This document shows, piece after piece, positions 48,796 through 57,383 of a stretch of 64,000 nt of DNA (its first letter is position 1; the number at the start of each line of letters is the position of its first letter). The notes beneath the pieces were generated by a model, which saw only the letters and a list, made by a program, of their open reading frames with translations, made no database searches and was not told the DNA's origin. Source of the stretch: Candidatus Oscillochloris fontis (lineage in GTDB: Bacteria > Chloroflexota > Chloroflexia > Chloroflexales > Chloroflexaceae); the NCBI RefSeq assembly GCF_004138135.1, contig NZ_RYFD01000015.1, positions 17,939 through 81,938 of the forward strand, given 5' to 3'. The position numbers and the translations under genes were made by a program.

Positions 48796-50325
48796 TCAGT
48801 ATACTCCAGAATGAAGCGAGGTCGCATCGTTAGGGCAGCGACAGGGCAAACGCACCGTAAAACGGCTACCCTCCCCAACCCGACTCTGCACCGCAACACT
48901 CCCACCATGGGCCTCGGTAATACGCTGCACCAACACTAGGCCAAGCCCCGTACCATCATGTTGGCGAGCGAGACCAGCATCAATCTGGACAAACGGTTGG
49001 AAGAGACGCACCATATCTGGCTCAGCGATGCCTATCCCGGTATCAATGACCGTAAAGAGCACCGATTGCAGATCCGGCTCGATTGCCACCTCAAGTTCAA
49101 CCCGTCCTCCTACTGGCGTGAACTTAACCGCATTGGAGAGCAGATTGACCAGGATCTGTTTAAGGCGGCGTTCATCGGCATAGATCGTATCAATCATGGG
49201 ATCGAGCGTACAATGCAGGGTGATCTCTTTTTTGAGCGCACCCTGGGCCACCATGTGCATACTCGCCTGACAGAGCGAAGCGAGGTCAACCAGCCCCAAT
49301 TGAAGTTCAAACTTCCCGGCTTCAATCTTCGAGAGATCAAGGATGTCATTGATCAGCGTCAAGAGATGCCGTCCACTCTCAACAATACTACGCATCGCAT
49401 CGCATTGCTCTTCAGTCAGGGAGCCATAGATACCCTCAGCGAGAATCTCGGCACGCCCCAGGATCGTATTGAGGGGCGTGCGCAGTTCGTGGGACATATT
49501 GGCCAGGAACTCATCTTTAAGCCGGGAGGCACGTTCAAGCTCAGCATTCGCCACCCGGAGGTCGGCGGTACGTTCCTCAACCCGCCGTGCCAGTTGGGCA
49601 CGTTCGGCCTCAAGGGCAGCCTCGGCGCGACGGCGTTCGGCCAACTCCTGCTGCGTCTGCGCATAGAGTTGGGCATTGGTTATTGCGGCCGCCGCCATAG
49701 TTGCGAGCGTCTCAGCTAACTCAGCCGCATCGGGGGTAAAGAAGTCGGGGCGAGCCTTATTGAGCGAAAAGATGCCCAGGAGTTCCCCATGGCTCATGAT
49801 CGGAATGCCCATCCAACTCCGTACCTCAGCCACACTCGCCAACTCGATCCAACCGGGGTAGCCATGGGTATCGCGAATGATCAGGCTACGGTGGGTCTCC
49901 AGGATCTCGCGGGTAATACGATGTTCACGCGCATCAAAACGGATCATGCGCACCTGTTCTTGGTGGCGCAACTGGGTATAGCCGCGCAGACTATAGACCT
50001 GAAAGATCCAGCCATCACGCAGCATCACATTCGCACTATCGTAGGGAACCAGCTTATGCAGATAGTCGAGCAGCGACTCAAGCACCTGATTGAGATCAAG
50101 TGACTGGATCAACGCCATACTGGCGTGTTGGAAGGTCTCGGCAATCTGGCGCGCTCGACGCTCATTTTCGCGCAACTGTTCAAACTGGAGGCGGCACTCG
50201 GTATGATCGTCATGAGGAGCAAGATCCGCAGCAGGAGGCATACGCCGCAATTCGGCGATCTCGGCTTGGAGTCGTGCTACCTCCGCACATAACTCAGCCT
50301 CGCGTGCGGTGGGATCAGAACCCAT
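48796..50325 (-). CDS. Soluble GAF sensor histidine kinase
   Basis: A 509-residue kinase. A short coiled coil (1-60) is followed by a GAF domain (about 65-222, LVPYDSANVMLRDG, SWMGIPIMSHGELLGIFSLNK), a second coiled coil, HisKA with His279 in [14 protein letters not shown], and HATPase (IDTGIGIAEPDMVRLFQPF, HDGTGLGLVLVQRI). There is no membrane span. No response regulator gene is adjacent; the nearest on this strand is far away, so it is an orphan. Confidence 0.92.
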   Translation of the reverse strand: MGSDPTAREAELCAEVARLQAEIAELRRMPPAADLAPHDDHTECRLQFEQLRENERRARQIAETFQHASMALIQSLDLNQVLESLLDYLHKLVPYDSANVMLRDGWIFQVYSLRGYTQLRHQEQVRMIRFDAREHRITREILETHRSLIIRDTHGYPGWIELASVAEVRSWMGIPIMSHGELLGIFSLNKARPDFFTPDAAELAETLATMAAAAITNAQLYAQTQQELAERRRAEAALEAERAQLARRVEERTADLRVANAELERASRLKDEFLANMSHELRTPLNTILGRAEILAEGIYGSLTEEQCDAMRSIVESGRHLLTLINDILDLSKIEAGKFELQLGLVDLASLCQASMHMVAQGALKKEITLHCTLDPMIDTIYADERRLKQILVNLLSNAVKFTPVGGRVELEVAIEPDLQSVLFTVIDTGIGIAEPDMVRLFQPFVQIDAGLARQHDGTGLGLVLVQRITEAHGGSVAVQSRVGEGSRFTVRLPCRCPNDATSLHSGVY

Positions 50326-50363
50326 GAGATCTGCCTCCGGTTGGTATGTGGATAACGTCTAAC

Positions 50364-50873
50364 TCATGTTAACGTGCGCCACTGCCCGCGTTGGGAAAAG
50401 AACTGGGTTACAGCTTCGGTGTGGAGTGGGAAGGCTAATTCAGTCGGAGTATTGATCAGCACCCGTGCGCCTGCCTCTTTATTGGGAACAAATGAGGGCA
50501 GATCAACCTCGCGCAGCAATGGGCCAAGGGCAAAGACCAGCAGGTAGCCATCGTGGGTGCTGCGCACACTGAAGATCTCAATCTGTTCTGATGAAATACC
50601 CACCCCGGCTTCTTCATACAGTTCACGGGCGGCGGCTTGTTGCCATGTCTCTTGCATCTCGATAAATCCGCCCGGTAGGGCGAGTTGACCCTGGCGCGGT
50701 GCGGCTCCACGCCGGATCAGGAGCAGGCTCTCATCAACGGGCTGCAACACGATGACAACCGGCAGCGGGTTGCGGTAGGTGGTGCTGCTACAGTTGGGGC
50801 AGACCCGTGGCCAACGCTGGGATTCATTGAAGGGGCTACCACAGAATGAGCAGTGGCTATGCTGGCGATACAT
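50364..50873 (-). CDS. NUDIX hydrolase with N-terminal zinc ribbon
   Basis: 169 residues from the ATG at 50873. The zinc ribbon is CSFCGSPF...CPNCSS (two CxxC pairs), then the Nudix box region GGFIEMQETWQQAAARELYEEAGV (GX5EX7REUXEEXGU, about 60-83). The arrangement resembles NUDIX proteins related to NADH pyrophosphatase but is shorter. It would hydrolyse a nucleoside diphosphate derivative in the cytosol. Confidence 0.9.
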   Translation of the reverse strand: MYRQHSHCSFCGSPFNESQRWPRVCPNCSSTTYRNPLPVVIVLQPVDESLLLIRRGAAPRQGQLALPGGFIEMQETWQQAAARELYEEAGVGISSEQIEIFSVRSTHDGYLLVFALGPLLREVDLPSFVPNKEAGARVLINTPTELAFPLHTEAVTQFFSQRGQWRTLT

Positions 50874-50944
50874 GCACGATAACTCCGTTGAGGTTGAATT
50901 GCTGGGAGATAATACCACAGATAGCGGTGGGCGGTATTGCGGTA

Positions 50945-51229
50945 TTAGTGATCAAGCGGTATCCAGTCGCGGATTTCGATCCGTACAATGAGTAAGACAC
51001 GACCAATCTGCCAAAACGTCACCGCATATACTACATGAGTATCTGCGCCAGTCATTTGGCGCAGGATCGTACCATCAGCAGCCTGAGCAGCGAACAGGCC
51101 ATCTTCCGGCCCATTCTTGATGACGGTAATGATATTCTTGAGTCGTTCCCGATGGACTGCATCCATTGAACGGCGCATTGCATCAGCATCACGCGAGAAG
51201 ACCACTTGTGCCCAGGTGAGAGGTTTCAT
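50945..51229 (-). CDS. Toxin-like small protein (RelE/ParE-like?)
   Basis: A 94-residue protein with MDAVHRERLKNIITVIKNGPEDG in the helical part, then DGTILRQMTGADTHVVYAVTFWQIGRVLLIVRIEI, the beta-strand run of RelE/ParE-like toxins (R-x-x-x-G-x-x-x-V-x-Y). Its start overlaps the stop of an HTH gene (ATGA). The pair looks like a toxin-antitoxin module with the antitoxin first. The toxin family is an estimate. Confidence 0.7.
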   Translation of the reverse strand: MKPLTWAQVVFSRDADAMRRSMDAVHRERLKNIITVIKNGPEDGLFAAQAADGTILRQMTGADTHVVYAVTFWQIGRVLLIVRIEIRDWIPLDH

Positions 51230-51567
51230 CGCTCATTTCCTGTATGGTCAAAGATACGTCCGGTTGGCTCTAGATCATCATCAACCTCGATCCAACCCTC
51301 TTGCTGGGCACGGTTATAGCTAGCAACATTTTGTGCCTGGAGATGTGCCGATGGATAGGGATAGAGCTCTTTTACAAGGTATGGTGAAACCTTGAGTCTA
51401 TCCCGCACTCGTCGGCGTAGGGGTGCCTGCACCTTTTGTGGGTCAGTAAGTAAGCGTCGGTAGGTTGCTTCATTGATTCCGAGATAGTTGGCAAACTCAC
51501 GAACATTCATTAGTTGCTCAGCGCGATAATCCTCAAGGCTGCGCGTGATAATGGTTGGTGTGATCAT
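51226..51567 (-). CDS. HTH antitoxin/regulator of the downstream toxin-like gene
   Basis: 113 residues from the ATG at 51567 (AAAGGAG precedes). The N-terminal XRE-like helix-turn-helix reads MNVREFANYLGINEATYRRLLTDPQKVQ; the C-terminal part (SYNRAQQEGWIEVDDDLEPTGRIFDHTG) is acidic as in antitoxins. It precedes and overlaps the toxin-like gene, so autoregulation is expected. Confidence 0.78.
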   Translation of the reverse strand: MITPTIITRSLEDYRAEQLMNVREFANYLGINEATYRRLLTDPQKVQAPLRRRVRDRLKVSPYLVKELYPYPSAHLQAQNVASYNRAQQEGWIEVDDDLEPTGRIFDHTGNER

Positions 51568-51719
51568 TTCAACACTCCTTTCCCCAATGTTGTTCTGGAT
51601 CATGAGATCTGTGCAACCGATAACGGATGGATGAGGATACAACTAGAATACGCTTTGCTTAGGGTTATTATCATACCACATACCTGTAGGGGGGTGTTGC
51701 GACGCGCCGCTACGAACAG

Positions 51720-51786
51720 CGCATGGGCAAAGTCACCTCTGGTGGAGTTTCGGGGGCCGCTTCGCCGCCCTCGAAGATATTTTTGT
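51720..51786. repeat. Dispersed repeat, copy B
   Basis: Begins GCATGGGCAAAGTCACC and carries TTCGGGGGCCGC-TTC-GCCGCCCTCGAA, then GATATTTTT, closely matching 43037-43103. It lies in the gap 51568-51843, which otherwise shows a GTAGGGG...GCGCCGCTACG-like flank and no gene. Confidence 0.7.
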
Positions 51787-51843
51787 GGGGTTTGGGGCGT
51801 AGCCCCAAGGACTTTGCACATGGCCTGCATGAGGTCACGAGGC

Positions 51844-52545
51844 TCATAGCTCCAGGCCATACCGCAGCAGCATGGCTTCATCGGCCAAGAGGGTTGCACT
51901 TGGCCCATCAAAGGCGACCTGGCCTTGCTCTAAGACGACGGTGCGCGGAAAGACTTCGGCCACCATGCGCATGTCGTGGGTCGAGACGATCATTGCCTGG
52001 GGCAAATGGCGTAGGAGGTCGATCAGACCCCGCCGCGCACGTGGGTCAAGACCCGCCGATGGCTCATCCAACGCCAGGATGCTCGGCGACATCGAGAGTA
52101 CGGTCGCTATCGCCACGCGCTTGCGCTGGCCGAGGCTCAGGTGGTGGGGCATGCGCGCTTCAAAGCCGCTCATCCCCACCTGATCGAGCGCCAATGCCAC
52201 CCGTTCGCGCACGTCGGCCTCGGCGAGGCCCATATGCAGTGGCCCAAAGGCGACATCCTCAAAGACGGTCGGTGAGAAGAGTTGGTCATCGGGATCTTGG
52301 AAGACCATGCCCACCTGGGCGCGGACATGGCGGATGTTCGCATCACTGATCGGTTGGGCATCAATCCGTACCTCGCCGCTACGTGGGCGGAAGATGCCAT
52401 TCAGATGCAGCAGCAAGGTACTCTTGCCCGCCCCATTCAGCCCGACGAGGGCAACCTTTTCGCCTGCCGCAATCTGCAAGCAGACCCCACGCAGCGCACT
52501 GGTACCGTCGGGGTAGCTGTAGTGAAGATCAATCAATTCGAGCAT
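51844..52545 (-). CDS. cbiO: Cobalt/nickel ECF transporter ATPase
   Basis: A 233-residue ABC ATPase: Walker A GLNGAGKSTLL (about 36-46), Q-loop VFQDPDDQLFSPTVFEDVAFGP (the ECF ATPase signature), the signature region LSLGQRKRVAIA, Walker B ILALDEPSAGLD and STHD. It powers the import complex with CbiQ and CbiM encoded just upstream. A single ATPase gene is normal for Cbi systems. It is last in the operon. Confidence 0.93.
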   Translation of the reverse strand: MLELIDLHYSYPDGTSALRGVCLQIAAGEKVALVGLNGAGKSTLLLHLNGIFRPRSGEVRIDAQPISDANIRHVRAQVGMVFQDPDDQLFSPTVFEDVAFGPLHMGLAEADVRERVALALDQVGMSGFEARMPHHLSLGQRKRVAIATVLSMSPSILALDEPSAGLDPRARRGLIDLLRHLPQAMIVSTHDMRMVAEVFPRTVVLEQGQVAFDGPSATLLADEAMLLRYGLEL

Positions 52546-52551
52546 CAGGTT

Positions 52552-53352
52552 TTAGACCACATAGGCAATCAAGACTAGACCCGCCAGGGTGGCGAGGCCA
52601 ACCAGCAGGATGCCCTGTTCACGCTGGGTGAGTGTGCGCGGATTCAACATCCGCAACTCGCCCGTAAAGCCGCGTGCGAGCATCGCTACATAAATGCGTT
52701 CACTCCGCTCATACGAGCGCACAAAGAGCGTTCCGACCATCTGGCCAACGACGGTCGCCCGCCAGACGAGGCTGCCCCCACTGCGCTGGCCCGCCACTTC
52801 TGCACTACGACACGCACGGGCACGCAGCATGCGTTGGGCCTCGTCAATCATCACAAAGAGGTAGCGATAAGCAAACGAGAGGATCGCCACCAGCAGCGTG
52901 GGCAAACGCAGCGCCCGTAGGGCATAGAGTACCTGGGTGAAGTGGGTGGTGGCGGTAAGCAGTAACGCCGCCTGCACCGAGAGCCACGATTTGAGCACAA
53001 TCGAAGCAAACCGTACCAAGCCCGTATCACTGGCGGTGAGCACCCACGGGCCAAGGGGCAGGCTGAAGATGGGTTGTCCCGGAACGCTAAAGACGAGCGT
53101 CACCGCCACGAGGGCAAAGGGCAACGCCACAAAGGCGCGCACCAGAATCGTGCGCAGCCCCACCTGCGACCAATGCACCGCCGCCCAGAGCAGACTAGCC
53201 GCAAGAGCTGTCAGCAGCCATGTACCCGGTGGAAGCAGCGCTAAGGCCAGAATATAGGCCAGGGTCAAACTGAGTTTGACCCGCGCATCGAGCATGTGGA
53301 GCGGACTCTGGCCCGCAATATAGCGATCCAGGGTGTGCGAGGAGAGTGCCAT
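52552..53352 (-). CDS. cbiQ: Cobalt/nickel ECF transporter T component
   Basis: A 266-residue membrane protein with five to six spans and the cytoplasmic coupling helices containing MLRARACRSAE and ERIYVAMLARGFTGE, the two Ala-Arg-x coupling motifs. The N-terminus HTLDRYIAGQSPLHMLDARVKLSLTL is standard for CbiQ. It sits between cbiM (3 nt) and cbiO (6 nt). Confidence 0.93.
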   Translation of the reverse strand: MALSSHTLDRYIAGQSPLHMLDARVKLSLTLAYILALALLPPGTWLLTALAASLLWAAVHWSQVGLRTILVRAFVALPFALVAVTLVFSVPGQPIFSLPLGPWVLTASDTGLVRFASIVLKSWLSVQAALLLTATTHFTQVLYALRALRLPTLLVAILSFAYRYLFVMIDEAQRMLRARACRSAEVAGQRSGGSLVWRATVVGQMVGTLFVRSYERSERIYVAMLARGFTGELRMLNPRTLTQREQGILLVGLATLAGLVLIAYVV

Positions 53353-53355
53353 AGA

Positions 53356-54318
53356 TTAGACACGCTCCTGGTTGCGCCCGCGCAGCAGGAGGGTTAATCC
53401 ATACACCAAGCCGAAGACAATGAACAGACCGATCAACCCAGCAATAATGGTAGAGATCGGGCCATCCAGACCGGGCAAGGTATAGTCAGGCAGCAGATTG
53501 AAGAACGGATCGAGGGCGCGATCAAGGAAGCCCTGATCCTCGGCGACACGTTCCAGACCATCGGGGTCGCCGGAGGCGAGGGGAGAGAGCAGCGCAGCCC
53601 CAACGGCAAACATCAGCCCGCCCCCGGTGACTCCGAGAACCGAGCGGCGATCCAAGGGGCGCTGCATGGTGGCCGGGTTGAGGTAACTGGCCATGGTCGT
53701 CACTAGATCGGGGCGCGTGGTAAGGACAAAACCGAGCGCGGCCACCGTGATCAGCCCTTCACCCACACCGATGAAGAGATGCACGAAGAGCATGGCTGGA
53801 AAGACCACCGCCGCTGAGAGGCCAGAGAGAACCAACTGCATGCTGGTGAGGGTGGCAGCAACCATTACCGAGAGCCATGCGGTGGCAAAGCCGACCAGCA
53901 CCAACCCCCAGCGCTGGCCACCAAGCATGCGCAGCAGCGGTGCGCCTACATAAGCTCCGATCAGGGCAGTAGCGACACCCATGTTGAAGATATTGGCTCC
54001 GAGCGCCAGCAAGCCACCATCCTGAAAGAGCAATGCCTGAAGTGCGACGACACAGGCCATCACCAACACCGCCGCCCATGGGCCAAGCAACAAAGCCGCC
54101 AGCGCCCCACCCAAGAGATGCCCGGATGTCCCACCCATTACGGGGAAATTGAGCATCTGCGCAGCAAAAATGAAGGCCGCCATCACCCCCATCAGCGGGA
54201 TCTGGTGCTCATGCAGCGTTGTTCCCACCTGACGGAGCGCGAACCCCACCGCAATCACCGTCAAGACCCACCATGCCAGTGCGACAGGAACTGACAAGAA
54301 ACCATCGGGGATGTGCAT
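53356..54318 (-). CDS. cbiM: CbiM substrate-binding subunit fused to PDGLE (CbiN-like) domain
   Basis: About 320 residues from the ATG at 54318, where the protein begins MHIPDGFLS; in this family the N-terminal Met and His2 bind the metal, so the processed or true N-terminus must be here. A longer start (54351 or 54375) would add a short hydrophobic leader that could be cleaved. Seven or more spans include the FPVMGGTSGHLLGGALAALLLGPW segment with a metal-binding His. The C-terminal 100 residues form a PDGLE domain (SPLASGDPDGLERVAEDQGF), which replaces a separate CbiN. It imports Co or Ni. Confidence 0.9.
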   Translation of the reverse strand: MHIPDGFLSVPVALAWWVLTVIAVGFALRQVGTTLHEHQIPLMGVMAAFIFAAQMLNFPVMGGTSGHLLGGALAALLLGPWAAVLVMACVVALQALLFQDGGLLALGANIFNMGVATALIGAYVGAPLLRMLGGQRWGLVLVGFATAWLSVMVAATLTSMQLVLSGLSAAVVFPAMLFVHLFIGVGEGLITVAALGFVLTTRPDLVTTMASYLNPATMQRPLDRRSVLGVTGGGLMFAVGAALLSPLASGDPDGLERVAEDQGFLDRALDPFFNLLPDYTLPGLDGPISTIIAGLIGLFIVFGLVYGLTLLLRGRNQERV

Positions 54319-54507
54319 GCCCAGGGGGAGCAGGAGATGGGTATTCCACATAGAGGTATGCTCGCTCTCTATCAACTGCGAATAGTTGCATGTGTATTAT
54401 ACGACTGTAAGGAGGTTTTGGGGTAGATCCAGTGCCCATCCATTCCATACTCTTCACCTCCCCTTAACACCCCCATCGCCCCAATACAACAACGATCTGC
54501 TAGGCTC

Positions 54508-54580
54508 GTAGGGGCGAAGCATCGCCCTCCCAGCCAGATCGATTTTCTCTGCTACATAGCGGGCGATGCTTCGCCCCTAC
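54508..54580. repeat. 20-bp perfect inverted repeat
   Basis: GTAGGGGCGAAGCATCGCCC (54508-54527) and its exact inverse (54561-54580) around 33 nt. A relative lies at 31354-31423. It precedes the PHP gene in a 238-nt gap; the rest of that gap shows only a pyrimidine-rich stretch. Confidence 0.75.
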
Positions 54581-54613
54581 TGATCCGTCCGGTTTGTTCC
54601 TCAAGGAGCCATC

Positions 54614-55309
54614 ATGCTCAGTAAAGCCGATCTGCACCTGCATACCACCTATAGCGATGGTACGGCAACGGTGCGTGAGTTGCTTGCCCACGTAGCTCAG
54701 AGCGATCTCAAGGTGATTGCCATCACCGACCATAATACAATTGTGGGTGCCCAAGAGGCGGCCCGCCTCGCGCCGGAGTATGGGATCGAGGTGATTGTGG
54801 GCGAGGAGGTCTCGACTCAGGCGGGGCATCTGTTAGCCTTGTTTGTCGAAGCACACCTCGAACCCGGTCGCCCATTGGGCGAGACGATTGCCGCCGCCCG
54901 TGCCCAGGGTGCCCTGCTGATTGCCCCGCATCCCTTTGGCTGGCTGGTGCCTTCCATCGGGCGGCTTGGGGTGTCACGCCGTTTTAGTGATCCGGGTTGG
55001 GCCAATCTGGTTGATGCGGTCGAGATCTTCAATGCTGGGCTGTGGGCACCGCGCAGCAATGCGCTGGCCGCCGAATTTGCCGCCGCACACGGGCTACCCG
55101 TGGTGGGTGGTAGCGACTCGCACCACCTGCCCACGGTCGGTTTGGGCTACACGCTCTTCCCCGGTCGCAACGCCGCCGACCTGCGCCGCGCCATTGAGTC
55201 TGGGCAGACCCAGGCGGACGGGGTGCAGTGGGGCATGCCGCGTGTGGCCGAGGTCGGGGCGCTCTGGGCGCGGCGTAGTTTGGGGCTTACCCCGCCCACT
55301 CACTCATAG
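54614..55309 (+). CDS. PHP-domain phosphoesterase
   Basis: A 231-residue PHP protein with DLHLHTTYSDGT (HxH), ITDHNT, GEEVST, APHPFG and GGSDSHH, the four metal-binding motifs in order. Single-domain PHP proteins hydrolyse phosphoesters such as nucleoside 3',5'-bisphosphates or histidinol phosphate. The ATG at 54614 has AAGGAG in front. Its 3' end overlaps the convergent gene by 23 nt. Confidence 0.9.
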   Translation: MLSKADLHLHTTYSDGTATVRELLAHVAQSDLKVIAITDHNTIVGAQEAARLAPEYGIEVIVGEEVSTQAGHLLALFVEAHLEPGRPLGETIAAARAQGALLIAPHPFGWLVPSIGRLGVSRRFSDPGWANLVDAVEIFNAGLWAPRSNALAAEFAAAHGLPVVGGSDSHHLPTVGLGYTLFPGRNAADLRRAIESGQTQADGVQWGMPRVAEVGALWARRSLGLTPPTHS

Positions 55310-57209
55310 CCGGGCCAGTCTCGAAGAAGATCGAGGGCAGAAGGTTGAAGCGCCGGATGAGCCATGGCGTACCGAGGCGCAACGCTGGGCGACGCAGTGG
55401 AGCCGCCAGTATGGCTCCGGCTGCCAGCCCGGCCAGCCCGGTGCGCCCCCGGCGGTGCGCCAGGAGCGCCAGTACCATGCCGGTCGCTCCGGCCGCGCCA
55501 ACCACACCGAGGGCGCGGCTGTGCTTGAGGGTCGCTACCGCCATCCTGGCCACTCGTGCCTGTAGCATGATCGCGTGTGGATGGTGTTCGAGTGCCTGCA
55601 TCAAGGCTTCGATCTCGGCCAGTTCGAGGGCAGGGAAATCCGCACGGCTCCCCCAGCGCGCCTGGTGGGCCACGAGGATGGTACGTAGCGCGTGGCGTTG
55701 CGCCGGGGTGGGGCGGCGATCTTGGATCAACAAGGGCAGCATGAGCGCCTTGAGCGCATGGGCTAGTGTGAGTGCATCGGCGAAGTAGGCCGCACTAGTG
55801 ACACAGAAGGTGGCCAGACCATCCGCCGGAGCGCAGGCAGCAAGGCGCTGCGCATAGCCCAGCGCGGCATCACGCGCGGCTGCGCCACGCGCAAGGACAC
55901 CATCCAGATCATCTATTGCGGCGGCCAGATAAGCCCAGATCGGCAGCGCACTAGTCGGGCGCATCCACCAGATCCAGAGCAGTGGGGCGAGGTGTAGCCC
56001 GCCCAGGGGCGGCAAGCTGTCTGCCTGCCCCACATACCAACCTGCCTCGATCATACGCTCAGAATCGAGGTAGAGATCGGCAACGTTCTGCACAAATGCG
56101 GGTGGGTAGCTGGGGCCAAAGCGCTGGCGCAGCCAATCCTGCACAAAGCCGCGCCGATCTATGGTCGGGGTAGTCGCCATCTGCGCCGTCAGCGCACTAC
56201 TCAACTCGGTCCAGAGATTCCAGCCATCTGGCCCCAGGCTGGCTTGGCCGCCCCCCCAACCGCCGGTGCTGTTCCAGGCCCAGAAGCCCGCGCACTGGGG
56301 ATCAGCAGCGGCACGCCCCAGAACCGCGCCATGCAGGTTGGCCACCCCACTCGGCACGAGGCCGAAGAGTTCATACTCGCGGCGGTTTTGCAGTTCGATG
56401 ATCTGGCGTGGGCCGGGTAGCCCCAACGTCGGGTTGGCCGGGAGCAGGCGGAAGAAGTCGGCGGGGGTGTGTTTGACCGAGACCAGCAACGCCGGGGAGG
56501 TGAGGTCGCCAAAGGTGGCCGCGTAGCGGGCGGGTGAACTGACCAGATCACCCAGTTCGCCGATGCCCACACTCCAGGTGCGCACGATCAACACCCGCCC
56601 ACTCGCCTCGCAAATCGGCAGGAGGTTGGCGATCAGGCCGCGCAAGCTGGCGCTGGTGGTATAGAGCAGATGCCCACAATACTCTGCCCCCTGGTTGTGC
56701 GCCCCGCCCGCCTCACCGATCCGCACCACCAGCCCCTGCACCTGCGGCAAGGCGGTGAAGAGTTCGCGCAGCGCCTGACGGTTGAGATCGGCCAAACGCG
56801 GGTTGTCGGCATCCAGTGGGCCAGCCGCTGCCCGCAGATCGGGCGTACTCCACTGCATGTCGGTGGTGACAAAGACCACCATCCCCAGGCTGTTGGCCAG
56901 ATCAAAGAGTTCGCTCAACGCAGCGCGGTAGATCTGCGCACGCTGACGAGTAGGGCTAGATGCCGCACTATGCGCATCCAAGCCCACGAGATGTGCTACA
57001 TTATCTATGACAATCCCGTTATAGCCATGGGCAACCAGATCATGCAGGTGGCGCTTAGCACGCTGCAAGCCCCACGCCAACTGAGCCTGATCTACAAACG
57101 GTGCATGCGGCAGATCCATCTGGCTGTACGGGAAGGACGACCAGTTACGAAACGGCTTGTGGGGATCGAAAAACGGCCCGCTTATGTCGGCCAGACGGTA
57201 GGTACACAT
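55287..57209 (-). CDS. GH67 alpha-glucuronidase-like protein
   Basis: About 640 residues from the ATG at 57209, preceded by AAGGAA. The N-terminal 380 residues look like a TIM barrel: AHGYNGIVIDN, VVFVTTDMQW, VVRIGEAGG (a possible catalytic Glu), RVLIVRTWSVG, LVSVKHTPADFFRLLPANPTLG and IIELQNRREYELFG. The last two resemble blocks of GH67 alpha-glucuronidases (KxxPxDFxxR, ELQxxxEY). The C-terminal half is helical and ends in a hydrophobic Ala/Gly/Arg-rich segment. No signal peptide. The substrate assignment is tentative. Confidence 0.6.
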   Translation of the reverse strand: MCTYRLADISGPFFDPHKPFRNWSSFPYSQMDLPHAPFVDQAQLAWGLQRAKRHLHDLVAHGYNGIVIDNVAHLVGLDAHSAASSPTRQRAQIYRAALSELFDLANSLGMVVFVTTDMQWSTPDLRAAAGPLDADNPRLADLNRQALRELFTALPQVQGLVVRIGEAGGAHNQGAEYCGHLLYTTSASLRGLIANLLPICEASGRVLIVRTWSVGIGELGDLVSSPARYAATFGDLTSPALLVSVKHTPADFFRLLPANPTLGLPGPRQIIELQNRREYELFGLVPSGVANLHGAVLGRAAADPQCAGFWAWNSTGGWGGGQASLGPDGWNLWTELSSALTAQMATTPTIDRRGFVQDWLRQRFGPSYPPAFVQNVADLYLDSERMIEAGWYVGQADSLPPLGGLHLAPLLWIWWMRPTSALPIWAYLAAAIDDLDGVLARGAAARDAALGYAQRLAACAPADGLATFCVTSAAYFADALTLAHALKALMLPLLIQDRRPTPAQRHALRTILVAHQARWGSRADFPALELAEIEALMQALEHHPHAIMLQARVARMAVATLKHSRALGVVGAAGATGMVLALLAHRRGRTGLAGLAAGAILAAPLRRPALRLGTPWLIRRFNLLPSIFFETGPAMSEWAG

Positions 57210-57251
57210 CACGATTCCTTTGCTTAGGTATTGCCCAATCAGCCCCAACGG

Positions 57252-57326
57252 TTTACGCGGGCTTAACACACACTTAATATAACCAGTGTACCATTTGCTA
57301 GGGAAGTCATTAACCAAGTATTTACC
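57252..57326 (+). promoter_or_regulatory. Pho-box-like direct repeats upstream of pstS-like gene
   Basis: Hexamers TTTACG (57252), TTAACA (57263) and TTAATA (57274) are spaced exactly 11 bp apart, and TTAACC (57310) with TTTACC (57321) repeat the spacing. This matches the TT(A/T)ACA-N5 repeat bound by PhoP of Bacillus type and the 11-bp periodic PHO box of cyanobacteria. It suggests induction by phosphate starvation. Confidence 0.65.
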
Positions 57327-57383
57327 CACCGTCGATGCAGACAGGTCGCCCCGCTGGGGTGGATCTGCACGTTGGTGGGTTCT

